This document shows positions 10,097 through 20,407 of a stretch of DNA of 53,555 bases, in pieces. The DNA is from Methanobrevibacter_A sp964547125 (GTDB taxonomy: Archaea; Methanobacteriota; Methanobacteria; Methanobacteriales; Methanobacteriaceae): positions 1 to 53,555 of the forward strand of contig CAZJLS010000003.1 in assembly GCA_964547125.1 (NCBI GenBank), read 5' to 3'. The number at the start of each line of letters is the position of its first letter. Positions within the stretch are counted from its first letter, which is position 1. Position numbers and translations under genes: made by a program. Under the pieces are notes generated by a model. That model saw only the letters and a program-made list of their open reading frames with translations, made no database searches and was not told the DNA's origin.

Positions 10097-10701
10097 AATA
10101 TATTACATTCCATCTTCTTATTTCAATTTTTATTAATTATAAATAGTTTATATTATTGTTAATTAAATATTTTTTTGAAAATATAAATTTACACATCGAA
10201 TTTAAACTTGAATTTTCAATTTTTACAAAGTTTTTATAGAATTAAATAATATTTATTACTCAATTTAAAGTAATTATAGTATATTTAAAAGAATATTATA
10301 AAAAATGAATATTATATATGATTAAATAACTAATATTAAAATTTAAAATAAAAATTAATTTATTTTTATATTTTTATATAAAAATTATCATTTATTTTAG
10401 TATCTTTTTATCCTATTAAAGATTTTTATAAACATAATTATTTTCTTATATTTAAGTATATTTATTCTTATTTTTTGGCAAAAAATTAAATATTATTAAT
10501 TAAGTATAATTATAATTGTATAACGATATGAATAATTTTTAATATCATATTTTTAATTAAATAAATTTTTTCAAAAAATAATTTTTAATATGGTTATACA
10601 TTCAAATATGTCACTTTAAAAGATAAAAACGGGACAAAAATAAAATTCTATTAAAAAAATTTAATTTAAACATAATATTCATAAAAGGAAAGGAATAAAA
10701 T
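10097..10701. other. 605-base divergent intergenic region between two adhesin genes
   Basis: Extremely AT-rich and without a convincing reading frame or RNA gene. It must hold the promoters of both adhesin 1 (leftward) and adhesin 2 (rightward). The word TATAACGATATG at 10519-10530, followed after two bases by TAAT, recurs upstream of adhesin 3 and may be a shared regulatory site. AAAGGAAAGGAAT just before the adhesin 2 start is its ribosome-binding region. Confidence 0.6.
10519..10536 (+). promoter_or_regulatory. Shared motif TATAACGATATG-N2-TAAT, copy 1
   Basis: The twelve bases TATAACGATATG, two variable bases and TAAT are repeated at 17160-17177 ahead of adhesin 3. A CG-containing 12-mer is uncommon in these AT-rich spacers. 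It lies 183 bases before the adhesin 2 start and could serve either divergent gene. A regulatory role is inference only. Confidence 0.35.
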
Positions 10702-13700
10702 ATGAATTTAAAAATAAAGAATTCACTACCTATAATATTCTTAATATTATTGGTATTGGTTATAATTCCACAAACATTTGCTACAGACTCTGTAGCAACA
10801 AATGACAACATACAGGATGTTATAAATGATGTGGAAGATATAACAATCAATGAAACAAATCATGATAACACACAGTTATCGGAAAACGATGAAATAAAAC
10901 AAAACACAGAAACAAATTATTGGCGAATGGCAATGAATCCAACAACAATCACATATAATGATGATGGTTGTACTGTTGATGTTACAATAGAAACTGATAT
11001 GGTTTCTGCTGGAGAATTAGTATATTGGATTAATGGTACTGCAACAACATATTCAGTATATATTGGAAGTGGATTTACCAAAGCATATACTAATACTGCT
11101 TCATTCCAGATTGATTTATCACATTTAGGAACCTCAAATTTATTTGATACTGATGGTGTCTATGAAGTAAGCTTAAGACCATCTAATGGGGCATCATATA
11201 TGGGTTATACATTTAATGATATTACTCCGGAGTTTGGTACAGTAATTGTAACAGTAGGTTCTGGGGGATCTTCAAGTGTAACTGCATATACAACAACTCC
11301 AACAGTTAATAGTCAAAATAGTGTAGCATATACAAAAGGAACACAAACAATAGTAAATGTAGCTGTAGATTATCCAGAAAGTATGGAAGAAGACCTTGAG
11401 TGGGCTCAAAAAGTATTTGTGTATATTGACACAATATCAACTACTACTCGTGTTGAAATTTCAGGTGTAACATCTACACAAAAAAGTTTTACTTATGATT
11501 TGGAAAATATTAAAGATAATCTTACAGTAGGTTCACATACTTTATACTTTGGTCCTAATTCAGGAAGTCTAGATGATACTGATTACAAGCCTTTAAGTGT
11601 TACAGTTAGTGAAGCTTCCTCAAGTGAAAATATGTATACCTCAACACCAAAAGTCAATGGTGAAACTAGTGTAGCATATACAAAAGGAACATCAACAATA
11701 GTAACTGTAACTGTAGATTATCCAGATGCTTTGGCAGATGAACTTGAAGAGGAGGAAATAAAAGTATATATAAATCCTACTGAAGTAACAAGCACTAGCA
11801 TAACTGTTTCTAATGAAAATAAAATTACACTTTCAAGTGTTGACCCTAAATCTAAATCTTTCACATTTGATTTAGAAGATATTAAAGATAAATTAAGCAC
11901 AACAGAAACTAATATGATATATGTTGGACCTTCTCCAGCTTCTTTAACTTACTATGCTTTCGATGGTGTAGTTTATAATCCTTTAACTGTTACAGTTAGT
12001 GAAGGTGGTTCTGGAAGTTCTAAAACTCCAACTAATTTAACAATAGATAATACTGGAACAACAGTTTACACTGGAACTGATATTACAGGTAAATTAACTG
12101 ATAATACTGGGATTGGTTTAGTAGGTAAAACAATATCTTATAAAATTGGAAGTACAGAAAAAACTGTTACTACTACAACTGGAGGAGTCTTTAATATAAG
12201 TACTTCTACTACAGGTACTTACTATAACTTTAAATTTGAAGGAGATACAAGTTATGAAGCATCTAGTTCTGCTAAAAGTTTCACAGTTAAAGAACAACCT
12301 AAATTTGAACTTAATATAACTGAAACTACTATAGTATATACTCCAGGTACTGAAACTATTATAAATGGAAAAATGTCATTCCCTACAAATATTTACTTTA
12401 GTACTGCTAATAATGGGAATAGACTATTTGTATGGTATAATAATGATATTTCTACTGCAGAATTAGCTTCAGATGATTATGGTTATCTAACTTTAAGTAA
12501 TGGTGATTTTGAAGTAGATTTAAGTAAATTAGAGTTTGATTTTAAACCTGGTAAAAATTATACTTTAACTTTTGGTCCTAAAAATGGTGTTGATAATGCT
12601 GATTTAGCATATTACGGTGCAAATATTGTATTAGATTCTATAAATGTTACTATTCCGGGGACTGTTAAAAAAGACACTAATATTATATTAGATAATAGTG
12701 TTGTTGTTGAAGGTTCTACAATTAATGGTAAACTTATAGATGAAGATAATAAAACTTTAAAAAGTAAAACTATTAGTGTTAGTTTAAAACTTCCTTCAGG
12801 TTCAACAGAATCTAGTAATGTTACTACTGGAAATGATGGTACTTTTAAAATAACTGATGCTAAAGTAGGTGTTTATACTTTTACTTTTGCAGAAGATTCT
12901 AATTATGCAAAAGCAACTAATACTACAACTGTAACTTATGCTAATAAGAAAGTTGTTGTAACAGTTACTGAAGATAGTATTACTTACAAAAAAGGTGAAA
13001 ACACTATAATTCATGGTACAATATCTGGTGTTGCTTCATATATGTTCTATTCTGGTGATACTGAATTGTATGTTTGGGTTAATGGAGACTTATCTACCCA
13101 AGAAATAGTTTATGATGAAGATGGATATAAAGTTGATATGGCTAATGGTGCTTTTACAGCTAATTTAAAGCTTATGGACTTTAACTTTGAAGTTGGTGAA
13201 ACTTATACTTTAACTTTTGGTCCTAAAGATGGTGTAAATAATGCAATATTAATAAGTGACTATTATCTATATTCTGCTGATTTAGATAATGTGACTGTTA
13301 AAGTTACAGATAAAAATCCATCTAAGATAACTTTAGATGAGACTAGTATTAAAGCTACACAAGATATTACTGGTAAATTAACTGATAACAGTGATAATGG
13401 TATTGCAAGTGCAACAATTAAGTTTGTTAAACCTGATGGTACAAGTGATACAGTTACCACTGGTTCTGATGGTACATTTACTATAAGTAGTGCTATTGAA
13501 GGAACTTACTCTAACTTTGAATTTGAAGGAGATACTACTTATGAAGGTGTTGTTGCAAGTTCTAATGTTACTGTAAGTGGTCCGGAAGCTACAACTTTAA
13601 CTGTAAATAAAATTGATGATACTGTTTTTGTTGGAAAAACTATTACTGGTATGTTAACTGATAGTGAAGATACTGGTATAGCAGATGCTGTTATTAAATA

Positions 13701-16700
13701 TACTGGACCTAATGGTGCAGATACTGTTACTACTGATTCTACTGGCGCATTTACAATATCTAATGTAGAGTTAGGTGAATATAAGGACTTTAGTTTTGAA
13801 GCTACTATTGATTATCAAGCTGCTTCAGTAAATGGTGCAGTTACTGTTATTAGTACTCCTACTTATAATGGTATTATTTATGTTTCTAAATCTGGTAGTG
13901 ATTCTAATGATGGTAGTGAATCTAGTCCAGTAGCTACTATTGCTAAGGCTATTGAATTGGCAGAGTATACACTTGATCATAAGATTATTGTTAGTGCTGG
14001 AACTTACCGCGAGCATGATTTAAGTATTAATGATGCTTTAAGTATTACTGGTGTTGGTAATGTTATTATTGATGCTAATAAACAAGGTAAAATCTTTAAT
14101 ATTGATACTGCTGAAGAAGTTAGTCTTACTAATTTAACACTTATTAATGGTAAATCTACAACTGATGGTGGAGCTATTAGTATTAAAGATGCGAAAGTCA
14201 TTATTGATGGTTTAACATTTAGAAACAATATGGTTGCAAAAGATGATGGTACTTTAGCTGGTTATGGTGGTGCTATTAGTTGGAATGCAGATGAAGGTTT
14301 ATTAATTAACTCTGTATTTATTAATAATAGTGCTCGTATGAGTGGTGCTGTTAACTGGGGAGATATGTATTCTTCAGGAGCTACTGGTGGTGACATCATA
14401 AATTGTACTTTTGATAGTAATTATGCAACTTCTAAAACTGGTGCTTTAAGTTTATACATTCCTGCTAATGTTATAAATTCTACTTTTAAAAATAACAATG
14501 CTAGTGATCCATCAGGAATAGCTACTCAAGTTGGAGCATTATATGTTTATGCAAGTAATTCTTTAATTACTGGTTCTGAATTTATTAATAATTATGCTTT
14601 AGGTTATGGTGGAGCAATAGAAATTGATATTGCTAGTGATGGAACTGTTATTAATGATACTAAATTTATTAATAATACAGGTAATTCTGGAGGTGCAATT
14701 GAAGCACAAGGATCTAATATTGTTATAGGTAATTCCACATTTATTAGTAATCATGCTACCTATGATGGTGGAGCAATCGATTTATTATTAAGTATGGACT
14801 CTGATGAAGGAGTATTTATTAATAATAATATATTTGAAAGTAATGTGGCTGATAATGATGGTGGAGCTATTAGTATTGATGGTTCTGAAAGTTATGGTTA
14901 TGATAATGGTGTATTTTTAGAAGATAATACTTTCACAAGTAATACTGCTAGACATGGTGGTGCAATTTCTACCGATTCTGATTCTGTTTTAAACTTAAAG
15001 AATAATGAATTTACTAGTAATGTTGCATCTGTTTCTGGTGGTGCTATAAAAGATGGTAAATTAACATTAGAAGGTAACACTGCTAATGATAATGAAGCAC
15101 CTGTTGGAGCTTGTATTTACCTTGAAACTGGTTCTATTGAATCTGATGTAACTTTAACTTATTCAAGTATTTCAGCACTTTCTGGTGATACTGTTACATT
15201 AACAGCTATTTTAACCGATGATAATGGTAATAGTATTGTATTATATGGTAATAGTTATTATCCTGGTGTTTACTTTACTGTTGAAGGTAATGATGTTTTA
15301 GGTACTGTAACTTACAATTCTGAAAATATGACTATTGAATATGAAGTAACTCAATCTACTGGAGATTATACTATATCTGGTAGTGTTGATTCTGATTTCG
15401 CAGATAGTGTTACTGTTGTTGATGGTACCTTAAGTGTTGTTGAAGAATTAGAGACTGTTTTAACTGTTGAAAATCAAACTATTAATTATGGTACTAGTTT
15501 TACTGGAACTTTAACAGATATTAATGGTAAACCTTTAGCAGGAAAAGAAATTACATACACATATAAAGGAAATACTTTAACTGTTACAACTGATGATGAG
15601 GGTGTATTTACTATAAGCTCTGCTCGTGAAGGTATATACTCTGATTTCGCATTTGCTGGTGATGATTCATATACTGAAAGTACTAGTGATGCTGTTGTTA
15701 CTGTTAGAGAACAAGTAATTCCTACCCCTACTATTGTTAATGTCACCATAACTGATTCTAGTTTAACTGTTAATAATGGAACTGTTAGTGTTCATGTAAG
15801 TCCTAGTGATGATAGTATTGTTAATAGTGGTAGTGTTAGTTTAACTGTTGATGGTGTTACTTATTCAAGTAATGTTACAAATGGTGTTGCTACATTTAAC
15901 CTCAATTTAATTAGTGGTAATTACTCTGCTCTTGTAGATTATATTGCTATTGGTAATTATACTAATGCTAGTAAGAATTTAACAGTTATTGTTCCTACAA
16001 CTAATAATACTAATGATACTAACCATACTAATGTTACAACCAATGTTTCAACTATTATAACTTTAGAGTTTGAAGAGTTAGAAACTGGTCATGAAATACG
16101 TGGTAAGTTAACTGATGCTAATGGAAACTTATTAAATGGTAATGTTGATATTGCTCTTTCACGTTTAAGCAGTGGAGCAAGTAAAACATATACTGTTACA
16201 TGTACTAATGGAGAATTTGTTTTACCATTACATCTTGCACCTGGAGATTATAGTGCTAAAGCTACTTATAATGGTGAAGGTAATTATTTACCTAACAGTA
16301 CTGGTGTAAAATACATTGCTTTAACTGATAAACCATCTAATGTTATTTTAAATGATAGTGATGAAGTAACTGGTGTTTATGGTGAAAATAATACCTTTGG
16401 TGGTGTATTAACTGATAAAGAAGGTAATGCTCTTGCAGGTTATCATCTTGCTTTAAATATTACTCGTTTAAGCAGTGGTGCAAGTAAAATTTACTATGTA
16501 ACTACTGATTATAATGGTAATTATGTTTTACCTATTAATTTAGCTCCAGGTTATTACACTATCCGTACAGTAGTTGATGATAAAAATTATACTGGTACAG
16601 GTTTATCTAGTCTTATTATAAGAAGTAATGATTCAGATATTGATTCCCGTAATGAGACAGTTTTAAATGTTGTTAGTACTGTTATTGATTCATCTACTGG

Positions 16701-16944
16701 TGGTAACTTATCCGGTAAACTTTTAAACACACTCGGTTATGGTATTGCTGGTCAATATGTTGATGTAACATTGGCTAATACTAATGGTGCAAGTAAAACT
16801 TACAGCCTTGTAACAGATTATACTGGTTCATTTAATTTACCAATTAATCTTGGAAAAGGTAGTTATACTGCAGTTTGTGCTTATGATGGTACAAGTACAT
16901 ATGCACCAAGTAAAACAGGTACACTTGCTTTAACTGTAATTTAA
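10702..16944 (+). CDS. Giant adhesin-like surface protein 2 (Ig-like plus beta-helix, 2080 aa)
   Basis: A secreted protein with a signal peptide cut after TFA at residue 27. Residues about 90-440 hold copies of a module with Y(T/S)TxPxV...AYTKGTxTIVxVxVDYP, ending LTVTVSE. From 440 to about 1050 come alternating Ig-like repeats (TDITGKLTDN...GTYxNFxFEGDTSYE) and longer modules with VYTPGTETIINGKMSFP and FVWYNND. Residues about 1053-1475 form one beta-helix (IIYVSKSGSDSNDGS, then GGAI rungs). Two further Ig-like units lead to three C-terminal modules (about 1788-1875, 1885-1975, 1990-2080) carrying RLSSGASKTY, RLSSGASKIY and TNGASKTY. No anchor sequence is visible. Early codons favour A in third position and later codons favour T, suggesting a mosaic history. 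Confidence 0.88.
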   Translation: MNLKIKNSLPIIFLILLVLVIIPQTFATDSVATNDNIQDVINDVEDITINETNHDNTQLSENDEIKQNTETNYWRMAMNPTTITYNDDGCTVDVTIETDMVSAGELVYWINGTATTYSVYIGSGFTKAYTNTASFQIDLSHLGTSNLFDTDGVYEVSLRPSNGASYMGYTFNDITPEFGTVIVTVGSGGSSSVTAYTTTPTVNSQNSVAYTKGTQTIVNVAVDYPESMEEDLEWAQKVFVYIDTISTTTRVEISGVTSTQKSFTYDLENIKDNLTVGSHTLYFGPNSGSLDDTDYKPLSVTVSEASSSENMYTSTPKVNGETSVAYTKGTSTIVTVTVDYPDALADELEEEEIKVYINPTEVTSTSITVSNENKITLSSVDPKSKSFTFDLEDIKDKLSTTETNMIYVGPSPASLTYYAFDGVVYNPLTVTVSEGGSGSSKTPTNLTIDNTGTTVYTGTDITGKLTDNTGIGLVGKTISYKIGSTEKTVTTTTGGVFNISTSTTGTYYNFKFEGDTSYEASSSAKSFTVKEQPKFELNITETTIVYTPGTETIINGKMSFPTNIYFSTANNGNRLFVWYNNDISTAELASDDYGYLTLSNGDFEVDLSKLEFDFKPGKNYTLTFGPKNGVDNADLAYYGANIVLDSINVTIPGTVKKDTNIILDNSVVVEGSTINGKLIDEDNKTLKSKTISVSLKLPSGSTESSNVTTGNDGTFKITDAKVGVYTFTFAEDSNYAKATNTTTVTYANKKVVVTVTEDSITYKKGENTIIHGTISGVASYMFYSGDTELYVWVNGDLSTQEIVYDEDGYKVDMANGAFTANLKLMDFNFEVGETYTLTFGPKDGVNNAILISDYYLYSADLDNVTVKVTDKNPSKITLDETSIKATQDITGKLTDNSDNGIASATIKFVKPDGTSDTVTTGSDGTFTISSAIEGTYSNFEFEGDTTYEGVVASSNVTVSGPEATTLTVNKIDDTVFVGKTITGMLTDSEDTGIADAVIKYTGPNGADTVTTDSTGAFTISNVELGEYKDFSFEATIDYQAASVNGAVTVISTPTYNGIIYVSKSGSDSNDGSESSPVATIAKAIELAEYTLDHKIIVSAGTYREHDLSINDALSITGVGNVIIDANKQGKIFNIDTAEEVSLTNLTLINGKSTTDGGAISIKDAKVIIDGLTFRNNMVAKDDGTLAGYGGAISWNADEGLLINSVFINNSARMSGAVNWGDMYSSGATGGDIINCTFDSNYATSKTGALSLYIPANVINSTFKNNNASDPSGIATQVGALYVYASNSLITGSEFINNYALGYGGAIEIDIASDGTVINDTKFINNTGNSGGAIEAQGSNIVIGNSTFISNHATYDGGAIDLLLSMDSDEGVFINNNIFESNVADNDGGAISIDGSESYGYDNGVFLEDNTFTSNTARHGGAISTDSDSVLNLKNNEFTSNVASVSGGAIKDGKLTLEGNTANDNEAPVGACIYLETGSIESDVTLTYSSISALSGDTVTLTAILTDDNGNSIVLYGNSYYPGVYFTVEGNDVLGTVTYNSENMTIEYEVTQSTGDYTISGSVDSDFADSVTVVDGTLSVVEELETVLTVENQTINYGTSFTGTLTDINGKPLAGKEITYTYKGNTLTVTTDDEGVFTISSAREGIYSDFAFAGDDSYTESTSDAVVTVREQVIPTPTIVNVTITDSSLTVNNGTVSVHVSPSDDSIVNSGSVSLTVDGVTYSSNVTNGVATFNLNLISGNYSALVDYIAIGNYTNASKNLTVIVPTTNNTNDTNHTNVTTNVSTIITLEFEELETGHEIRGKLTDANGNLLNGNVDIALSRLSSGASKTYTVTCTNGEFVLPLHLAPGDYSAKATYNGEGNYLPNSTGVKYIALTDKPSNVILNDSDEVTGVYGENNTFGGVLTDKEGNALAGYHLALNITRLSSGASKIYYVTTDYNGNYVLPINLAPGYYTIRTVVDDKNYTGTGLSSLIIRSNDSDIDSRNETVLNVVSTVIDSSTGGNLSGKLLNTLGYGIAGQYVDVTLANTNGASKTYSLVTDYTGSFNLPINLGKGSYTAVCAYDGTSTYAPSKTGTLALTVI

Positions 16945-16966
16945 AATCTAAATTTTTACTTTTTTT

Positions 16967-17010
16967 AATATAGGATGAATTTTTTTTCTTCCTATATTTT
17001 TTTATTTTTT
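16967..17010 (+). terminator. Hairpin terminator after adhesin 2
   Basis: AATATAGGA (16967-16975) and TCCTATATT (16990-16998) form a perfect 9-bp stem, followed by a T-rich run. It lies 22 bases after the adhesin 2 stop codon. This is a plausible intrinsic terminator. Confidence 0.65.
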
Positions 17011-17159
17011 ACTGAATTCGGTTTTTAGTATATTTTATAAAAAAATATTAATTAAAATTACTGATATCTTAAAAAAACATTATAATATTTATTATCAAAA
17101 CAATTTTAGAATTTCAAAATAAGTAATAATTAAATATAAAGAAATTATAAGATATAAAT

Positions 17160-17177
17160 TATAACGATATGTGTAAT
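17160..17177 (+). promoter_or_regulatory. Shared motif TATAACGATATG-N2-TAAT, copy 2
   Basis: Identical in its 16 fixed positions to the element at 10519-10536. It lies 356 bases before the adhesin 3 start, too far to be a core promoter. An upstream regulatory site or a remnant of spacer duplication are both possible. Confidence 0.35.
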
Positions 17178-17515
17178 GATTATCATCGTTAAATAAAAAT
17201 ATTTTATATAATACTTAAAATTTTGATAAAGATGTCTATTTATCTTTAAACATATTTTTTTTTATCTAAATCATGATAAAAACCATAATAATACACTTAA
17301 TAAATAAATTCATGCTTAATTAATGATTTATAATGATATTATTATTATGTGCAAGAAAAAGTTTTCTTATAAAAAAATTTTTCGTGGATGATTACACATT
17401 ATAATTTAATACTTTAAAAAAAGTTTCTAATAAATTAAATAATGATTTAAAATCAAAAAAAGAAGTAAATACTTATATTTTACTTTTTTTAAAATAAATA
17501 AAGGAAAATAATAAC

Positions 17516-20347
17516 ATGAAATCCAAAATTTTAATCACATTATTAATATTAACATTATTGTTAATATTACCAACTGTATCAGCGGAGGATACTGGAAGCG
17601 GTATTGATGATGATGACGATTTAACTACTGTAACAGTATCTACAACTGAAGATTTTATAAATGCGCTAGATAATAATGATTTTAATAAAATAATACTTAA
17701 AAATGGAACATATAAAGTAAATGGTGCAACAGTAACAAGAGATTTGACAATAGAATCAGAAACTGATGATATAGTAACTATTGATGGTGAAAACATCCAA
17801 CACTTATTTTATGTTGCTGAAGGTTATAAGTTAACATTAAATCATATAAAAATATTCAATGGAAGAGGGTATATATCTTCTGAAAATTTTGGTGGTGGAG
17901 TAATAGTTGATGGAACATTAGTTGCGAATAATTGTATATTTGACAGTAATTATGTAGGAAATAGAGGGGGTGGAGTTCTAATTGAAGGGGGATGTGCAAA
18001 CTTCACAAATTGTATTTTCAATGATAACCAAGCAGAACGTGGGGGAGCAATAGCAACATACTTTTATGATGGGCATATACCTGTAGTTTATATTAAAAAT
18101 TGTACTTTCACAAAAAATTATGCAACTTATGGTGGAGCAATACATCTAATGGGAGGATATTTATATGTTGAAGATTCTACTTTTGAAAGAAATAGTGCAT
18201 TAAACTATGGAAGCTCAATTCATGTAAATAAAGGATTTGATAACTCAGGAATCCAATCTGTCGGATATGCATTAATTAAAAACACTACATTTACAAAAAA
18301 TAATGTACATATTACTGGTGAATATGGTGGTGCAGTAAGTGTATTTGGAAATGTAAATGGTAAAACTGCAACAGTAGATATAAAAGATTCATACTTTGAA
18401 GCTAATACTGCAGAATATGGTGGAGCATTATGTGTACTTATTGATGGATTTATGAATGTAAGTAACACAATTTTTAAAAATAATAATGCAACAGGTTATG
18501 GTGGTGCAGTATTTGTATTTGATAATATAGAAGTAAACAACTGTACTTTCCAATTAAACAATGGAGATCAAGGTGGAGCAATAGCAGCATATATGAAAGC
18601 ATATATTAACAATTCAATATTCATAGATAATACTGCAAGTCTATCTGGAGGAGCAATAAGAAGTACTGGAGATGTAATAGTAAATAATTCACAATTCACA
18701 TCTAATACAGCACCATATGGTGGAGCATTATCTGCAGAAGGAAAAAAAGGATGGTTTACTGAAAATAAATTAGTAGTAGATAATTGTATACTAACAAAAA
18801 ACAATGCAATAGGAATGAAAAACGAATCTGGTGGACTTGGTGGGGGAATATATATTGAAGGAGGATGTGACCTCACAAATTCAATAATAGAAAACAACAA
18901 TGCATATTATGATGGAGGAGGAATAGCTATAAACAACTTCAACAACTCTGTCAAAATAAACAATAACATAATAGTAAATAACAATGCAAATCAAGAAGGA
19001 AAACAAGTAGAAATCGAAGATAACAGTAATATTAATATAAACAATAATTGGTGGGGAACAAACAATCCATTCCCAAAAAATCACAACATAATAAGACTAT
19101 ATGACAATATAACAGAAACATATTCATCATACACTCCAGAAAAATGGATTACACTAAAAGTAAACATAAACAACAATAACTTAGTCACTAATGAAACAGC
19201 AAAATTAATCGCAACAATTACAAACAATGTTGAAGAAGATTCACAAATACCTAAAAGAGAAATAAACTTTTCAACAAATGGAGGAACACTAAACCCAACA
19301 AAAACAAACATACAAACTACAACAACAATAGAATATACATCTCCAACAATAGGGGGAGCATACGAAATAAAAACTAAATTAGACAATGAAGAACAAACAA
19401 TACAAGTAATTGTAGAAGAAATAAACACCTTAATAAAAATAAACATAGAAGAAACATTAATCGAAATAGATAAAAATGAAACAATAAAAATACATGTAAC
19501 AGCAGAAAATCGTACAGTAAACGGTGGAATAATAAGATTATATAATAATGGAATAGCAGTAGGAACAAATACAGTAGAAAACGGAATAGCAGAAATACAA
19601 AACCAACTAGAACCTGGAACATACACAATAAATGCATACTACATAGGAGAAGGAATATACGAAAACACAAATAAAACAATAACACTCAAAATAAACAACA
19701 CAACACCAACAAATAATACTAACATAACACCAGCTATAAACCAATCCACAATAATAACAAACACATCCCAAGTAGGGGAATACGGAGAAGAAATAATATA
19801 CAGTGGAAAATTAATAGATGAAAACGGTAATTTCGTAATAGGACACCCAGTACAATTAAACATCACAAGATTATCATCAGGAGCAAGTAAAGTATACACA
19901 GTAATAACAGACTATACTGGAACATATCAAATACCAATAAACTTAGCACCTGGAACATACACAATAAAAGCATCATATGATGGAGTAAACGGAGTTAATC
20001 CAGCTGAAGATCAGCTAGTAAGTCTAATAATATATAATAAAGGCGAAAAACCAAGCGATAAAAATATATCCGTACTAAAATTAAACCCATTTTCAAATAT
20101 TGATAAAAAAGTAACAGGACAACTAATAGACAACTATGTAAATCCAATAATCGGATACTACATTTCAGTAAAACTAACAAGAATATCTTCAGGAGCAAAT
20201 AAAGTATATATTGTAACAACAGACTACAACGGACAATTTAATTTACCAATAAACTTAGCAAAAGGACAATATTTAGTTGAATGTAGTTTTGATGGTGCTG
20301 AAACATATACACCTTCACATAATGCTATGACAATGGAGATAATTTAA
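17516..20347 (+). CDS. Adhesin-like surface protein 3 (beta-helix, 943 aa)
   Basis: A secreted protein with a signal peptide cut after VSA at residue 23, before EDT, as in adhesins 1 and 4. Residues about 35-505 are a single beta-helix with many GG(A/V)I rungs and repeated NNxxA turns. It ends in INNNWWGTNNPFP near residue 510, the same capping motif seen in adhesin 1. Two Ig-like units follow (about 530-640 and 645-730), then two C-terminal modules with RLSSGASKVY and RISSGANKVY, ending in MEII. There is no membrane anchor or sortase signal. It is the shortest member with a beta-helix. Adhesin 4 starts 60 bases downstream, so the two are probably one transcription unit. Function in adhesion is inferred from architecture only. 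Confidence 0.88.
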   Translation: MKSKILITLLILTLLLILPTVSAEDTGSGIDDDDDLTTVTVSTTEDFINALDNNDFNKIILKNGTYKVNGATVTRDLTIESETDDIVTIDGENIQHLFYVAEGYKLTLNHIKIFNGRGYISSENFGGGVIVDGTLVANNCIFDSNYVGNRGGGVLIEGGCANFTNCIFNDNQAERGGAIATYFYDGHIPVVYIKNCTFTKNYATYGGAIHLMGGYLYVEDSTFERNSALNYGSSIHVNKGFDNSGIQSVGYALIKNTTFTKNNVHITGEYGGAVSVFGNVNGKTATVDIKDSYFEANTAEYGGALCVLIDGFMNVSNTIFKNNNATGYGGAVFVFDNIEVNNCTFQLNNGDQGGAIAAYMKAYINNSIFIDNTASLSGGAIRSTGDVIVNNSQFTSNTAPYGGALSAEGKKGWFTENKLVVDNCILTKNNAIGMKNESGGLGGGIYIEGGCDLTNSIIENNNAYYDGGGIAINNFNNSVKINNNIIVNNNANQEGKQVEIEDNSNININNNWWGTNNPFPKNHNIIRLYDNITETYSSYTPEKWITLKVNINNNNLVTNETAKLIATITNNVEEDSQIPKREINFSTNGGTLNPTKTNIQTTTTIEYTSPTIGGAYEIKTKLDNEEQTIQVIVEEINTLIKINIEETLIEIDKNETIKIHVTAENRTVNGGIIRLYNNGIAVGTNTVENGIAEIQNQLEPGTYTINAYYIGEGIYENTNKTITLKINNTTPTNNTNITPAINQSTIITNTSQVGEYGEEIIYSGKLIDENGNFVIGHPVQLNITRLSSGASKVYTVITDYTGTYQIPINLAPGTYTIKASYDGVNGVNPAEDQLVSLIIYNKGEKPSDKNISVLKLNPFSNIDKKVTGQLIDNYVNPIIGYYISVKLTRISSGANKVYIVTTDYNGQFNLPINLAKGQYLVECSFDGAETYTPSHNAMTMEII

Positions 20348-20407
20348 TTATTTCCATTTTACATTTTCTTTTAAGATTTTAAAAAACAGTAATTTTTTGT
20401 GATTTTC

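Larger units (their letters stand above)
16945..17515. other. 571-base spacer between adhesin 2 and adhesin 3
   Basis: Very AT-rich with no supportable gene. The left end holds a hairpin terminator. In the middle is TATAACGATATG (17160-17171), the copy of the motif in the 10.1-10.7 kb spacer, within an imperfect inverted repeat TAACGAT...ATCGTTA. The right end holds AAAGGAAAATAATAAC, the adhesin 3 ribosome-binding region. Confidence 0.6.

Noticed and set aside
19081..19626. Open 181-codon minus-strand frame inside adhesin 3
   Set aside because: It is a shadow of the Ig-like region. Its hydrophobic make-up comes from antisense of Asn/Thr/Lys codons, and it has no ribosome-binding site.
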